A DNA stretch of 64,000 nt from Streptomyces sp. NBC_01262 (GTDB lineage Bacteria; Actinomycetota; Actinomycetes; Streptomycetales; Streptomycetaceae). The stretch lies in NCBI RefSeq assembly GCF_036226365.1, contig NZ_CP108462.1, positions 9,284,501 to 9,348,500 on the forward strand, given 5' to 3'. The notes beneath the pieces are model-generated. The model saw only the letters and a program-made list of their open reading frames with translations, searched no databases and was not told the DNA's origin. Shown piece by piece: positions 15,083-23,763 of this stretch (the stretch's first letter is position 1; each line of letters begins with the position of its first letter). Made by a program: the position numbers and the translations under genes.

Positions 15083-16501
15083 TCAGTCCTTGATCGTCAG
15101 GGAGTTCAGTATGCCGTCGGTCGCGTCCTGGCCGCCGTGCTGCCGGATCTGTACGTAGACCTGCGGCTGGTCGGTGCCGTCCGTGGGCGTGAGGCCGGTC
15201 TCCGTGAACGAGCCGCCGCCCGGGCAGGAGCTCCAGCTGCGCACCCGGCCCTGCCAGCCGGTACTCGTGAAGCTGCGGCTGCCTCCGTAGTGGCAGTCGC
15301 TGTGGGCGATGGCGGTGACCTCGGTGGCGAGGTCACCCTGTTCGCTGAGGCCGACGAACACGCCGTTGACGTCCGATCCGGTCTTCTGCCACTTGGCGAG
15401 GTCGTCGGCGACGGCGAGGCCGGGTTCCTGCCCGTCCCGCAGCCCCGGGGCCAGGGACTTCGGGGTCCAGCCGGAGTCGCGCAGCTGGCCGGCCCACCCG
15501 CCGGGCACCTCGACGGTGATCCGGCCCGAGCTGTCCGCCACCCGCACCGTGGTCGCCGAGGGCTGACGCTCGGTCAGCACCATGGCGGAGGCGGTCGCAC
15601 CGCCGGCCACGACCACGGCCGCGGCGACGGCGATGACGACCTTCCGCCGGCGCCCGCGCGGCCTGCGCCTGCCTCCGGCGTCCGCGTCCTGCGACAACCC
15701 GGCCGCGAGCCGGTCCAGTTCGTCGGCGAACTCCTGTGCCGTGGGCCAGCGCCGTTCCCGGTCGGGCTCCAGGGCGCGCATCAGCGCCCGCTGGACGTCC
15801 GGGCCCGGGCTCACGCCCAGGCCGAGCTCCGGACCCAGCCGGTCGGGCCGGACCACCTTGCCGGGCGGCCCGGGGACCGTACCGGTGATCAGGTGGTAGC
15901 CCAGGGCGCCCAGGCTGTACACATCGGCCCGGGCGTCGATGCCCGCCCCGGGCTGGGCCTGCTCGGGCGGCATGTAGCCCGCGGATCCGGCGGCCATGGT
16001 CAGGCCCGACGCCTGGGCGAGGCTCTTGGCCAGGCCTAGGTCGGCCAGCAGCAGCCGGTCGCCGCCGGCGGAGGCGCGGAAGAGCACGTTGGACGGTTTG
16101 ATGTCCCGGTGCACGATGCCCGCCTCGTGCAGCGCGGCCGCGGCGCGGGCCGCCTCGGCGGTCAGCCGCAGGGCCTCGGGCCCGGGCAGCGGGCCGTCGG
16201 TCATCCGGTCGGCCAGGGTGCCCCGGTCGGCGTACTCCATCACGAAGTACGGCCGGTCGTCCGGCAGTTCGCCGATGTCGAAGACCTGGACGACGCGGTT
16301 GGAGTCCGCCCGGCGCAGCAGCCGCGCCTCGGAGAGGAACCGTTCCCGGATGTCCATCCGGTCGGTCCAGTTGTCGGCGAGGACCTTCACCGCGACGGTG
16401 GCTTCGAGTACGTCGTCGTGGGCCAGCCAGACGACGCCGAAGGCGCCGGCGCCCAGCCGTCGCTCCAGACGGTAGCGGCCGATCCGCTCGGTGGAGTGCA
16501 T
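15083..16501 (-). CDS. Membrane-bound Ser/Thr protein kinase (Hanks type)
   Basis: 472 residues. Kinase domain about 6-265: glycine loop LGAGAFGVVWL, AVKVL lysine, HRDIKPSNVLF catalytic loop, DLGLAKS in place of DFG, APE-equivalent MPPEQA. A juxtamembrane Arg-rich stretch (RRRPRGRRRK) and one transmembrane helix (about 292-312) follow, then an extracellular ~150-residue domain with several Cys (SDCHYGGSRSF, SWSSCPGGGSF) that could be disulfide-bonded. It has no PASTA repeats. It is divergent from a sigma-factor gene across only 47 nt, so co-regulation or phosphorylation of the sigma factor is possible. Confidence 0.93.
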   Translation of the reverse strand: MHSTERIGRYRLERRLGAGAFGVVWLAHDDVLEATVAVKVLADNWTDRMDIRERFLSEARLLRRADSNRVVQVFDIGELPDDRPYFVMEYADRGTLADRMTDGPLPGPEALRLTAEAARAAAALHEAGIVHRDIKPSNVLFRASAGGDRLLLADLGLAKSLAQASGLTMAAGSAGYMPPEQAQPGAGIDARADVYSLGALGYHLITGTVPGPPGKVVRPDRLGPELGLGVSPGPDVQRALMRALEPDRERRWPTAQEFADELDRLAAGLSQDADAGGRRRPRGRRRKVVIAVAAAVVVAGGATASAMVLTERQPSATTVRVADSSGRITVEVPGGWAGQLRDSGWTPKSLAPGLRDGQEPGLAVADDLAKWQKTGSDVNGVFVGLSEQGDLATEVTAIAHSDCHYGGSRSFTSTGWQGRVRSWSSCPGGGSFTETGLTPTDGTDQPQVYVQIRQHGGQDATDGILNSLTIKD

Positions 16502-16548
16502 ACGGCTATCATGCCTGGCGTCAGATCGTCATCGAGGGGAGCACCCCG

Positions 16549-17100
16549 TTGCATTACGCGGCCGACGCCGAGGAACTCGCCATACGCGCCGCCGCAGGCG
16601 ACGCGGCGGCCCTGGACGGGCTGCTGCAGCTCATCGGCCCGGAGGTCAACCGGCGCTGCGGGCGCTTCCTGCCGTGCCGCGAGGACGCCGAGGAAGCCGC
16701 ACAGGACGTGCTGCTCCAGGTGGCCCGCCGGATCACCACCTTCGAGGGCCGCAGCCGCTTCAGCACCTGGCTGTACATGGTGGTCGCCAACTGCTCCCGC
16801 CAGAAGTACCGCGACCTGAAGCGGCGGGCCGCCGAGCAGCCGACCGCCATCGAGGCGGACCGGTACGTGGACCCGCGCACCACCAGCGTGATCGCGGGCT
16901 CCCGCCTCGACCTCCTGGAGGCCCTGGAACGGCTGGACCGCGAGCACCCCGATCTGGTCGCCCCGCTGGTCTACCGGGACATCTGCCAGCTGGACTACGC
17001 CGACATCGCCGAGCGCATCGGGATCCCGCTGGGCACTCTCAAGTCCCGTCTGCACCAGGCGCGCAAGGAAGTCCGTCCCTGGCTGTCCGACGTGTCCTGA
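16549..17100 (+). CDS. ECF-type sigma-70 family sigma factor
   Basis: 183 residues with sigma region 2 (CREDAEEAAQDVLLQVARRITTFEGRSRFSTWLYMVVANC) and region 4 (LVYRDICQLDYADIAERIGIPLGTLKSRLHQARK). The start is TTG at 16549, supported by GAGGGGAG seven nt upstream; no in-frame ATG lies near. It directs RNA polymerase to a specific promoter set. No anti-sigma gene follows; the next gene is convergent. The neighbouring divergent Ser/Thr kinase is the only visible candidate partner. Confidence 0.92.
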   Translation: MHYAADAEELAIRAAAGDAAALDGLLQLIGPEVNRRCGRFLPCREDAEEAAQDVLLQVARRITTFEGRSRFSTWLYMVVANCSRQKYRDLKRRAAEQPTAIEADRYVDPRTTSVIAGSRLDLLEALERLDREHPDLVAPLVYRDICQLDYADIAERIGIPLGTLKSRLHQARKEVRPWLSDVS

Positions 17101-17115
17101 GCCGGTCCGGCCTGC

Positions 17116-18372
17116 TCATCCGGCGCGGCGACGCGCGCTCAGCGATTCGACGTTGGTGGGAAGCGCGGGCAGCTGATGCGTTCCGTGCAGACGGCGCAGG
17201 CCCAGCGCGAGGTGCAGCAGCAGCCGGTCGCGGCCCTCGCGCAGGTTCAGACCGCAGATCTGCTCGGCCCGCCCCAGCCGGTAGGCGAGCGTGGTGCTCT
17301 GCACGCACAGCTCGCGCGCGGTGCGCTGCGCGTCCCCGGCGCAGTCGAGATACGTCTCCAGGGTCGGGATCAGCACGGCGGCCGACGGATCCGCGAACAG
17401 GGCGGCCAGCCCTTCCGGCAGCAGCGCGTCCTCCCAGGCCCGTGGCGCCAGTTGGGCCAGCAGCGCGTCGGAGCTCAGCTGCGACCAGCAGGCGGCGCCG
17501 CCCTCGCCGCCCGCCGCCGACAGCGCGACCTCGGCCTGCCGCCGCGCCTGCGGCAGCCCGTCCAGCCCCCGTACCGGACCGCCCGCCCCGATCCGCCAGC
17601 CGCCGGCCTGCCCCGAGCGTGTGGTGAGCTCCGTCAGCAGCGTGGCGGCGGCATCGGCGAGCCGGCCGTCCCCGAAGCCCTGCCGGCGGGCCAGGATCAC
17701 GGTGGCGCGCCGGGGCCACACGGCGGCCAGCGCGGCCTCGCCGGGGCCTGTACGGCACAGCCGCTCCACGGACTCCGACAGCACTGCCCGGCAGTTGTCC
17801 GGCGCGCCGCCGCCCTCCTCGGGGCCGCGGCTCACCAGCAGGACTGCCACCTGCCCGACATCGTCGAGCAGACCCCGGTCGAGCGCTTCTTCCCACGCGC
17901 CGCGCCGCAACACCGGGTCCTGGCCTAGCAGATGCTCCACGAGCCGGTGGTTCAGCTCCCGCTCCTGCCCGGCCGTCGCGGGCCTGCCGTCGTGCAGCGC
18001 AAGCCCCATCGCCTCCGCCGCCCGGGAGGCCTCGTCGATCTGCGTCGCGGTGAGATTCCCGCAGCGGTCCGTGACCCATACGAAGCCCAGCAGCGCGCCC
18101 CGGCAGCGGATCGGGACGCACAGCCGCCGCCACAGCTCCAGCGCCTGGTTCTCCGGGATGTACCCCGGCCCGGTCCACCGTTTGATCTCCTCGTACCGGA
18201 CGTCCTCCGGCCGGGTCCTGCGGTGCAGCAGCGACCAGATGCGGGCCGGATCCGTGATCCCGAAGTCCTCGCTCACGGCGACCAGGCGCAGGTCCCGGTC
18301 ATCCACCACGACCGCCCGCCCGAGCCGTTCGGCCAGGGCGTCCACCAGAGTCTGAATCCGCTCGACGCTCAT
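17116..18372 (-). CDS. PucR/CdaR-type helix-turn-helix regulator
   Basis: 418 residues. The C-terminal HTH_30 is clear: LETYLDCAGDAQRTARELCVQSTTLAYRLGRAEQI, followed by the typical RLLLHLALGLRRL end. The N-terminal half looks like a sensory domain (VVVDDRDLRLVAVSEDFG, GALLGFVWVTDR). PucR-family proteins regulate purine, amino-acid or sugar-acid catabolism in response to small molecules. It is divergent from glutaminase (105-nt gap), making glsA the likely target. The ATG is preceded by GGTGAGG. Confidence 0.88.
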   Translation of the reverse strand: MSVERIQTLVDALAERLGRAVVVDDRDLRLVAVSEDFGITDPARIWSLLHRRTRPEDVRYEEIKRWTGPGYIPENQALELWRRLCVPIRCRGALLGFVWVTDRCGNLTATQIDEASRAAEAMGLALHDGRPATAGQERELNHRLVEHLLGQDPVLRRGAWEEALDRGLLDDVGQVAVLLVSRGPEEGGGAPDNCRAVLSESVERLCRTGPGEAALAAVWPRRATVILARRQGFGDGRLADAAATLLTELTTRSGQAGGWRIGAGGPVRGLDGLPQARRQAEVALSAAGGEGGAACWSQLSSDALLAQLAPRAWEDALLPEGLAALFADPSAAVLIPTLETYLDCAGDAQRTARELCVQSTTLAYRLGRAEQICGLNLREGRDRLLLHLALGLRRLHGTHQLPALPTNVESLSARRRAG

Positions 18373-18477
18373 GCCTCACCTTCGGAGGAATGTATTACGT
18401 GAGCGGTTGGAACATGTTACGAGCGATGTCCAGGATGGGAGCCCGGCCGCACGGCCGCCGTCACGGGCTGACGCACA

Positions 18478-19398
18478 ATGGTGCGCGTGGACTACCAGGG
18501 ACTTCTGCACGACGCCATGACCGCAGGCCGAGCCGTCTCCGGGCGGGGCCGGGTGGCCGACTACATACCCGCTCTCGCGGGCGCGGATCCGGCGGCGTTC
18601 GGCATGGCTCTGGTCACCGTGGACGGAGAGTTCCACGGCGTCGGCGAGGTCGACCGGCCGTTCTCCGTGCAGAGCGTCTCCAAGGTCTTCACCCTGGCCC
18701 TGGCGCTCGCCCACGGCGGCGACCACGTCTGGCGGGGCGTCGGCCGGGAGCCCTCCGGCAACCCCTTCAACTCCCTGGTCCAGCTGGAGAACGAGCGCGG
18801 CATCCCGCGCAATCCCTTCATCAACGCGGGCGCCCTCGTCGTCACCGACCGGCTGCTCGGCCTCACCGGCGACGCGGCGGGAACCGTCCTGGACTTCCTG
18901 CGCGCCGAGTCCGGCAACCCGTTCCTGGCGACCGAGCCGGCGACCGCCGCCTCCGAGGCCGAACACGGCCACCGCAACGCCGCCCTCGCCCACTTCATCG
19001 CCAGCCACGGCAACCTCGAGAACGAGGTCGAGGCGGTCCTGGAGCACTACTACGCCCACTGCGCGATCGAGGCGAGCTGCCGCGACCTGGCCCGGGCCGG
19101 GCTCTTCCTGGCCCAGCACGGCATGCGGGCCGGCGGCGGCCGCCTGCTGTCGCGCAGCGACGCCAAGCGGGTCAACGCCGTCATGCTCACCTGCGGCACC
19201 TACGACGCCGCCGGCGAGTTCGCCTACCGCGTCGGCCTGCCCGGCAAGAGCGGCGTCGGCGGCGGCGTACTGGCCGTCATGCCCGGCCGGGGCACCATCT
19301 GCGCCTGGAGCCCCGGCCTCGACCCGGCGGGCAACTCGGTCGCCGCCATCGCCGCGCTCGACGCCTTCACCACGGCCAGCGGGCTGTCGGTCTTCTGA
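18478..19398 (+). CDS. glsA: Glutaminase
   Basis: 306 residues, normal length for the serine-dependent beta-lactamase-like glutaminase family. It hydrolyses glutamine to glutamate and ammonia. The catalytic Ser66-x-x-Lys69 lies in SVQSVSKVF. GNPFNSLVQLE, RNPFINAGALV and SGVGGGVLAVMPGRGTICAWSPGLD are family signatures. No STAS or ankyrin extension. The divergent PucR gene likely controls it. It converges on the ornithine aminotransferase gene with 23 nt between stops, and with the neighbouring genes forms an amino-acid nitrogen catabolic block. Confidence 0.95.
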   Translation: MVRVDYQGLLHDAMTAGRAVSGRGRVADYIPALAGADPAAFGMALVTVDGEFHGVGEVDRPFSVQSVSKVFTLALALAHGGDHVWRGVGREPSGNPFNSLVQLENERGIPRNPFINAGALVVTDRLLGLTGDAAGTVLDFLRAESGNPFLATEPATAASEAEHGHRNAALAHFIASHGNLENEVEAVLEHYYAHCAIEASCRDLARAGLFLAQHGMRAGGGRLLSRSDAKRVNAVMLTCGTYDAAGEFAYRVGLPGKSGVGGGVLAVMPGRGTICAWSPGLDPAGNSVAAIAALDAFTTASGLSVF

Positions 19399-19421
19399 CT
19401 GCGGTGCCGCGCAGCCCCGCG

Positions 19422-20657
19422 TTATCCGAGGACCTTCTCCAGCGTGCCGAGAGCCGTCTCGATCTCCTCGCCGGTGATGGTGAGGGGCGGAGCGAGCCGG
19501 ATGGTCGAGCCGTGGGTGTCCTTGACGAGGATGCCCTCCTGCATCAGGCGTTCGGAGATCTCGCGGCCGGTGCCGACGGCCGGGTCCACGTCGACGCCCG
19601 CCCAGAGGCCGCGGGAGCGGAAGCCGGTCACGCCGCGGCCGACCAGAGCGGTCAGCCCCGAGCTGAGGACGGCGCCGAGTTCGCGGGCGCGGCGCTGGAA
19701 CTCGCCGGTGAGCAGCAGGTCGACGACGGCCGAGCCGACCGCCGCGGCCAGCGGATTGCCGCCGAAGGTCGAGCCGTGCTCGCCGGGGCGCAGCACGCCG
19801 AGGATCTCGCGGCTGGACAGGACCGCCGACACCGGGACGATGCCGCCGCCCAGCGCCTTGCCGAGCAGCACCATGTCGGGGACCACGGCCTCGTGGTCGA
19901 CCGCGAGCGTGGTGCCGGTGCGGCCGAGGCCGGACTGGATCTCGTCGGCGATGAAGAGCGTGCCGGTGCGCCGGGTCAGCGCGCGGACGGCGGTGAGGTA
20001 GCCGTCGGAGGGGATGACGACACCGGCCTCGCCCTGGATGGGCTCCAGGAGCACCGCCGCCGTCGTGTCGTCGATCGCGGCCTCCAGGGCCGCGAGGTCG
20101 TCGTAGGGGACGGTGCGGAAGCCCGGGGTGAAGGGCCCGAATCCGGTGCGGGCCACGGGATCGTCGGAGAAGCTGACGATGGTCGTGGTGCGGCCGTGGA
20201 AGTTGCCGCCGGCCACGACGATGGTCGCGCGGTCCGGGGCGACGCCCTTGACCTCGTACGCCCACTTGCGGGCCACCTTGATCGCGCTCTCCACCGCCTC
20301 CGCGCCGGTGTTCATGGGCAGCGTCATCTCCAGGCCGGTCAGCTCGGCCAGCCCCTCGGCGAACCCGGCGAGGCGGTCGTTGTGGAACGCGCGGGAGGTG
20401 AGGGTGACCTGCTCCAACTGGCGTTGGGCGGCGGCGATCAGCGCCGGGTGCCGGTGGCCGAAGTTCAGGGCGGAGTAGCCGGCGAGCATGTCGAGGTAGC
20501 GGCGGCCCTCGACATCGCGGACCCACGCCCCCTCGGCGTGGGCGACCACCACGGGCAGCGGGTGGTAGTTGTGGGCGAGGACCCGCGCCTCGGCGCGGAT
20601 CAGCTCGGACGACGAACGAGCGGGGGCGGCGGTGGCGGAAGCGGTGGTGGATGTCAT
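19422..20657 (-). CDS. rocD: Ornithine--oxo-acid transaminase
   Basis: 411 residues of class III PLP aminotransferases. VRDVEGRRYLDMLAGYSALNFGH, MNTGAEAVESAIKVARKW, GNFHGRT, DEIQSGLGRTG, and the PLP lysine in LLGKALGGGIVPVSAVL are all characteristic of RocD. It converts ornithine and 2-oxoglutarate to glutamate-5-semialdehyde and glutamate. The start is ATG 20657, which overlaps the upstream gene's stop (ATGA) and has AGGAGG ten nt before it; a GTG nine codons upstream is less likely. It is co-translated with the amidinohydrolase-family gene, whose product or product-derivative should be its substrate. Confidence 0.95.
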   Translation of the reverse strand: MTSTTASATAAPARSSSELIRAEARVLAHNYHPLPVVVAHAEGAWVRDVEGRRYLDMLAGYSALNFGHRHPALIAAAQRQLEQVTLTSRAFHNDRLAGFAEGLAELTGLEMTLPMNTGAEAVESAIKVARKWAYEVKGVAPDRATIVVAGGNFHGRTTTIVSFSDDPVARTGFGPFTPGFRTVPYDDLAALEAAIDDTTAAVLLEPIQGEAGVVIPSDGYLTAVRALTRRTGTLFIADEIQSGLGRTGTTLAVDHEAVVPDMVLLGKALGGGIVPVSAVLSSREILGVLRPGEHGSTFGGNPLAAAVGSAVVDLLLTGEFQRRARELGAVLSSGLTALVGRGVTGFRSRGLWAGVDVDPAVGTGREISERLMQEGILVKDTHGSTIRLAPPLTITGEEIETALGTLEKVLG

Positions 20658-21469
20658 GGGACGCGAACCTCCTGGGTGCAGCACTTGGCGCCGCCGCCCG
20701 CCTTGCGGAACTCGGACAGGTCGACGGGGACGGGGACGTAACCGCGCTCGGCGAGCCGGCCGATGAGGTCCGTGGCCTGGGGCGCGATGACCACATGGCG
20801 TCCGTCGGAGACGGAGTTCAGCCCGAAGGCCGTCGCGTCGTCCCGGGTGGCGATCACGGCGTCCGGGAAGAGCCGCTCCAGCACCTCACGGCTGCCGGGC
20901 GAGAACGCCCCGGGGTAGTACGCGATGTTCTCGTCGTCCAGGGCGAACAGCGCGGTGTCCAGGTGGTAGAAGTACGGGTCGACCAGCCGCAGGCTGACGG
21001 CCGGGACGCCGAAGAACTCCTGGGCCTCCTGGTGCGCCGGGACGGTCGTACGGAATCCGGTGCCCGCCAGGATGAAACCGCCGGCCGGGACGAGGTCCCC
21101 CTCGCCTTCGCACACCGACTCGGGTTCGTGGATGTCGAACCCGGCGTCCTTGAACCAGGTCGCGTAGAGAGCCGCCTCGGGCCGCCGCTGCTCCGAGTGG
21201 AACCGGGAGCGGAAGACCCTGCCCTTGAGCACCAGGGCCGCGTTGGCGGCGAAGACCATGTCCGGCAGCCCGGCCACGGGCTCCAGCGTGTCCACGGTGT
21301 GGCCGAGGTCGCGGTAGGTGCGGCACAGCGACTGCCACTGGGTGAGGGCGAGGGCGGTGTCGACCGGCACGTCCTCGCGCATCCAGGGGTTGATGGCGTA
21401 CTTCACGTCGAAGAATCTGGGTTCGCAGGTGAGATAGCGCCTCGGGCGGACCACGCGCATGGGCGGCAC
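20654..21469 (-). CDS. Arginine dihydrolase / dimethylargininase family hydrolase
   Basis: 271 residues of the guanidino-group-modifying pentein superfamily. The catalytic Cys is in GGGAKCCTQEV at the C-terminus and the His in YFYHLDTALF. Where DDAH and arginine deiminase usually have an acidic FVED motif, this protein has FAANAAL (Asn76), and the N-terminus has INPWM (Asn27). I recall these Asn positions as typical of cyanobacterial arginine dihydrolases (ArgZ/AgrE), which make ornithine, ammonia and CO2 from arginine. Coupling by ATGA overlap to rocD fits an arginine-to-ornithine-to-glutamate route better than dimethylarginine breakdown. The family is firm; dihydrolase activity is inference. 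Confidence 0.88.
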   Translation of the reverse strand: MPPMRVVRPRRYLTCEPRFFDVKYAINPWMREDVPVDTALALTQWQSLCRTYRDLGHTVDTLEPVAGLPDMVFAANAALVLKGRVFRSRFHSEQRRPEAALYATWFKDAGFDIHEPESVCEGEGDLVPAGGFILAGTGFRTTVPAHQEAQEFFGVPAVSLRLVDPYFYHLDTALFALDDENIAYYPGAFSPGSREVLERLFPDAVIATRDDATAFGLNSVSDGRHVVIAPQATDLIGRLAERGYVPVPVDLSEFRKAGGGAKCCTQEVRVP

Positions 21470-21611
21470 AGAGCCTTCCTTTCGTCGGTGGGGGACGCCC
21501 TCAACGATAGGAAGTGCGGGTGACGGTCAACAAGGAACAGGAATTGCGCGTGTGCACAGCTTTCTTGCGTCGTAGGCCCGGTCAGCGGCTGTTCGTTGCG
21601 TCATGCGTCGG

Positions 21612-22103
21612 TCAGGGGGTGTCCGGCGGTGTGGCGGGGCTTCCGGCCTCCGGGCTGTTGGGCAGGAGGTGGCTCAGGGCCATGAAGCTGTTGGTCCGCG
21701 TGACGAAGGGTTCGGCCCGGATCCGCTCCAGCACCTCCTCGAAGTGCCCGATGTCGGCGGCCCTGATGTGCAGCAGGGCGTCGGCCTCGCCGGTCACGGT
21801 GACCGCCGCCACGACCTCGGGATGGTTGCGCGCCACTTCGGCCAGGCGCCGCGGCGGGGCCGCGCCGTCGCAGTAGACCTCCACGTAGGCCTCGGTGCGC
21901 CAGCCCAGGGCGGCCGGCTGCACGATCGTGGTGAACCCGGTGATCACCTCGGTCTCCCGCATCCGGTCCACGCGCCGTTTGACCGCGGGGGCCGAGAGCC
22001 CGATGGCATGACCGATCTCGGTGAAGCTGGTCCGGGCATTCGCGACGAGCGCCGCGATGATCTTCCGGTCCAGATCGTCCAGCGCCGGCTGCTGGTACGC
22101 CAT
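21612..22103 (-). CDS. Lrp/AsnC-family transcriptional regulator
   Basis: 163 residues: helix-turn-helix LDDLDRKIIAALVANARTSFTEIGHAIGLSAPAVKRRVDRM at the N-terminus and an RAM/AsnC ligand domain (VTVTGEADALLHIRAADIGHFEEVLERI). The start is ATG 22103 with GAGAGGACG upstream. It lies directly upstream of the arginine hydrolase and rocD genes on the same strand (142-nt gap), so it probably controls them in response to an amino acid such as arginine or ornithine. The C-terminus has a short Pro/Thr-rich tail. Confidence 0.92.
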   Translation of the reverse strand: MAYQQPALDDLDRKIIAALVANARTSFTEIGHAIGLSAPAVKRRVDRMRETEVITGFTTIVQPAALGWRTEAYVEVYCDGAAPPRRLAEVARNHPEVVAAVTVTGEADALLHIRAADIGHFEEVLERIRAEPFVTRTNSFMALSHLLPNSPEAGSPATPPDTP

Positions 22104-22174
22104 GGGGCACCCGTCCTCTCGCTCTCGTGAGCCTTCTATCATCCGGCCGGTACGGCAGGGAGACGAACCGCACA

Positions 22175-22202
22175 TTGCCCCAGCGGGGGTGTTACGTATA
22201 AC
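22175..22202 (+). promoter_or_regulatory. Promoter giving a probably leaderless transcript for the VOC gene
   Basis: TTGCCC (22175-22180) and TATAAC (22197-22202) are spaced 16 nt apart. The -10 ends 8 nt before the ATG at 22211, and there is no ribosome binding site, so transcription should start at or next to the start codon. Confidence 0.6.
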
Positions 22203-22210
22203 GTCGCTCC

Positions 22211-22600
22211 ATGTCCCGCATCTCCCTGGTGACCCTGGTCGTCGACGACTACGACGAGGCGATCGCCTTCTACACCGGCGCCCTCGGCTTCGACCTCGTC
22301 GAGGACGAGCCCCGCCCCGGCGGCTCCCGCTGGGTCGTCGTCCGCCCGCCCGGCGAGGCCGGCACGGGGCTGCTGCTGGCCCGCGCAGGCGACGACGCCC
22401 AGCGCGCCCGGGTCGGCGACCAGACCGGCGGCCGGGTCGGCTTCTTCCTGCACACCGACGACTTCGCCGGTGACCACGAGCGGATGCGCGCGGCCGGCGT
22501 GACCTTCCTGGAGGAGCCCCGGCACGAGACGTACGGCTCGGTCGTCGTCTTCGAGGACCTGTACGGAAACCGCTGGGACCTGCTGGGCCGTCCCGCCTAG
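22211..22600 (+). CDS. VOC/glyoxalase-fold protein
   Basis: 129 residues with two beta-alpha-beta-beta-beta modules: RISLVTLVVDDYDEAIAFYTGALGFDLVED at the start and VGFFLHTDDFAGDHERMRAAGVTFLEEPRHETYGSVVVFEDLYGNRWDLL at the end. The Glu in VVFEDLYGN sits at the usual metal-ligand position. Members include glyoxalases, dioxygenases and resistance proteins; the substrate is not predictable. The transcript is probably leaderless. The adenosine deaminase gene follows 60 nt later on the same strand. Confidence 0.85.
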   Translation: MSRISLVTLVVDDYDEAIAFYTGALGFDLVEDEPRPGGSRWVVVRPPGEAGTGLLLARAGDDAQRARVGDQTGGRVGFFLHTDDFAGDHERMRAAGVTFLEEPRHETYGSVVVFEDLYGNRWDLLGRPA

Positions 22601-22660
22601 CCCTCGACCGCCGTCCTACCCCGATCAACACACCCCCGCGCACCTGAAGGAACAGACCGC

Positions 22661-23743
22661 ATGACCGCCGCGTCCCCCACCCCCGCCCTCGACGCCATCG
22701 CCCGGCTGCCGAAGGCCGTCCTGCACGACCACCTCGACGGCGGCCTGCGCCCGCAGACCCTGGTGGAGCTCGCGGCGACGATCGGTCACACCCTGCCCAC
22801 CACCGACCCCGAGGCGCTCGCCGCCTGGTACTTCGAGGCAGCCAACTCCGGTGACCTGGTCCGCTACATCGCGACCTTCGAGCACACCCTCGCCGTCATG
22901 CAGACCCGCGAGGGCCTGCTGCGCACCGCCGAGGAGTACGTCCTCGACCTCGCCGCCGACGGGGTCGTCTACGGCGAGGTCCGCTACGCCCCCGAGCTGA
23001 TGCTCCAGGGCGGGTTGACGCTCCCCGAGGTCGTCGGGACCGTCCAGGAGGGACTGGCCGCCGGCATGGCCAAGGCCGCGGCCGCCGGCACCCCGGTCCG
23101 GGTCGGCACCCTGCTCTGCGCGATGCGCATGGCCGACCGCGCCCGTGAGATAGCCGACCTGGCCGTGGCCTTCCGCGACAGCGGCGTAATCGGCTTCGAC
23201 ATCGCCGGCGCCGAGGACGGCTTCCCGCCCGCCGACCACCTGGACGCCTTCCAGCACCTGCGCGGCGAGAGCGTGCCCTTCACCATCCACGCCGGTGAGG
23301 CGCACGGCCTGCCCAGCATCCACCAGGCCGTCCAGGTCTGCGGCGCGCTGCGCATCGGCCACGGCGTCCGGATCACCGAGGACATCGCGGGCGGCAAGCT
23401 CGGCCCCCTGGCGAGCTGGGTGCGCGACCGGCGCATCGCCCTGGAGATGTGCCCGACCTCCAACCTGCAGACCGGCGCCGCGACCTCGATCGCCGAGCAC
23501 CCCATCACCCGGCTGCGCGACCTCGGCTTCCGGGTCACCCTGAACACCGACAACCGCCTGGTCTCGGGCACCACCATGACCCGCGAGATGTCGCTGCTCG
23601 TCACCGAGGCCGGCTGGACCCTGGACGACCTGCGCACGGTGACCGTCAACGCCCTCAAGAGCGCCTTCATCCCCTTCGACGAGCGCAACGCCCTCATCCG
23701 CGACGTCGTCCTGCCCGGCTACGCCGCTCTGACTGACCACTGA
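22661..23743 (+). CDS. add: Adenosine deaminase
   Basis: 360 residues, typical length. It deaminates (deoxy)adenosine to inosine in purine salvage. Zinc ligands are visible: H22-D-H24 in LHDHLDGG, the His in FTIHAGEAHG, and Asp in TLNTDNRLVSG; catalytic Glu lies in HAGEA and the His in RIGHGVRI. GAAGGAACAGACCGC precedes the ATG. Downstream genes for a uridine-kinase-like protein and a GNAT protein follow at 20 and 14 nt and are probably co-transcribed. Confidence 0.95.
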   Translation: MTAASPTPALDAIARLPKAVLHDHLDGGLRPQTLVELAATIGHTLPTTDPEALAAWYFEAANSGDLVRYIATFEHTLAVMQTREGLLRTAEEYVLDLAADGVVYGEVRYAPELMLQGGLTLPEVVGTVQEGLAAGMAKAAAAGTPVRVGTLLCAMRMADRAREIADLAVAFRDSGVIGFDIAGAEDGFPPADHLDAFQHLRGESVPFTIHAGEAHGLPSIHQAVQVCGALRIGHGVRITEDIAGGKLGPLASWVRDRRIALEMCPTSNLQTGAATSIAEHPITRLRDLGFRVTLNTDNRLVSGTTMTREMSLLVTEAGWTLDDLRTVTVNALKSAFIPFDERNALIRDVVLPGYAALTDH

Positions 23744-23763
23744 GGCTGAGGCAGGATGGCCGG

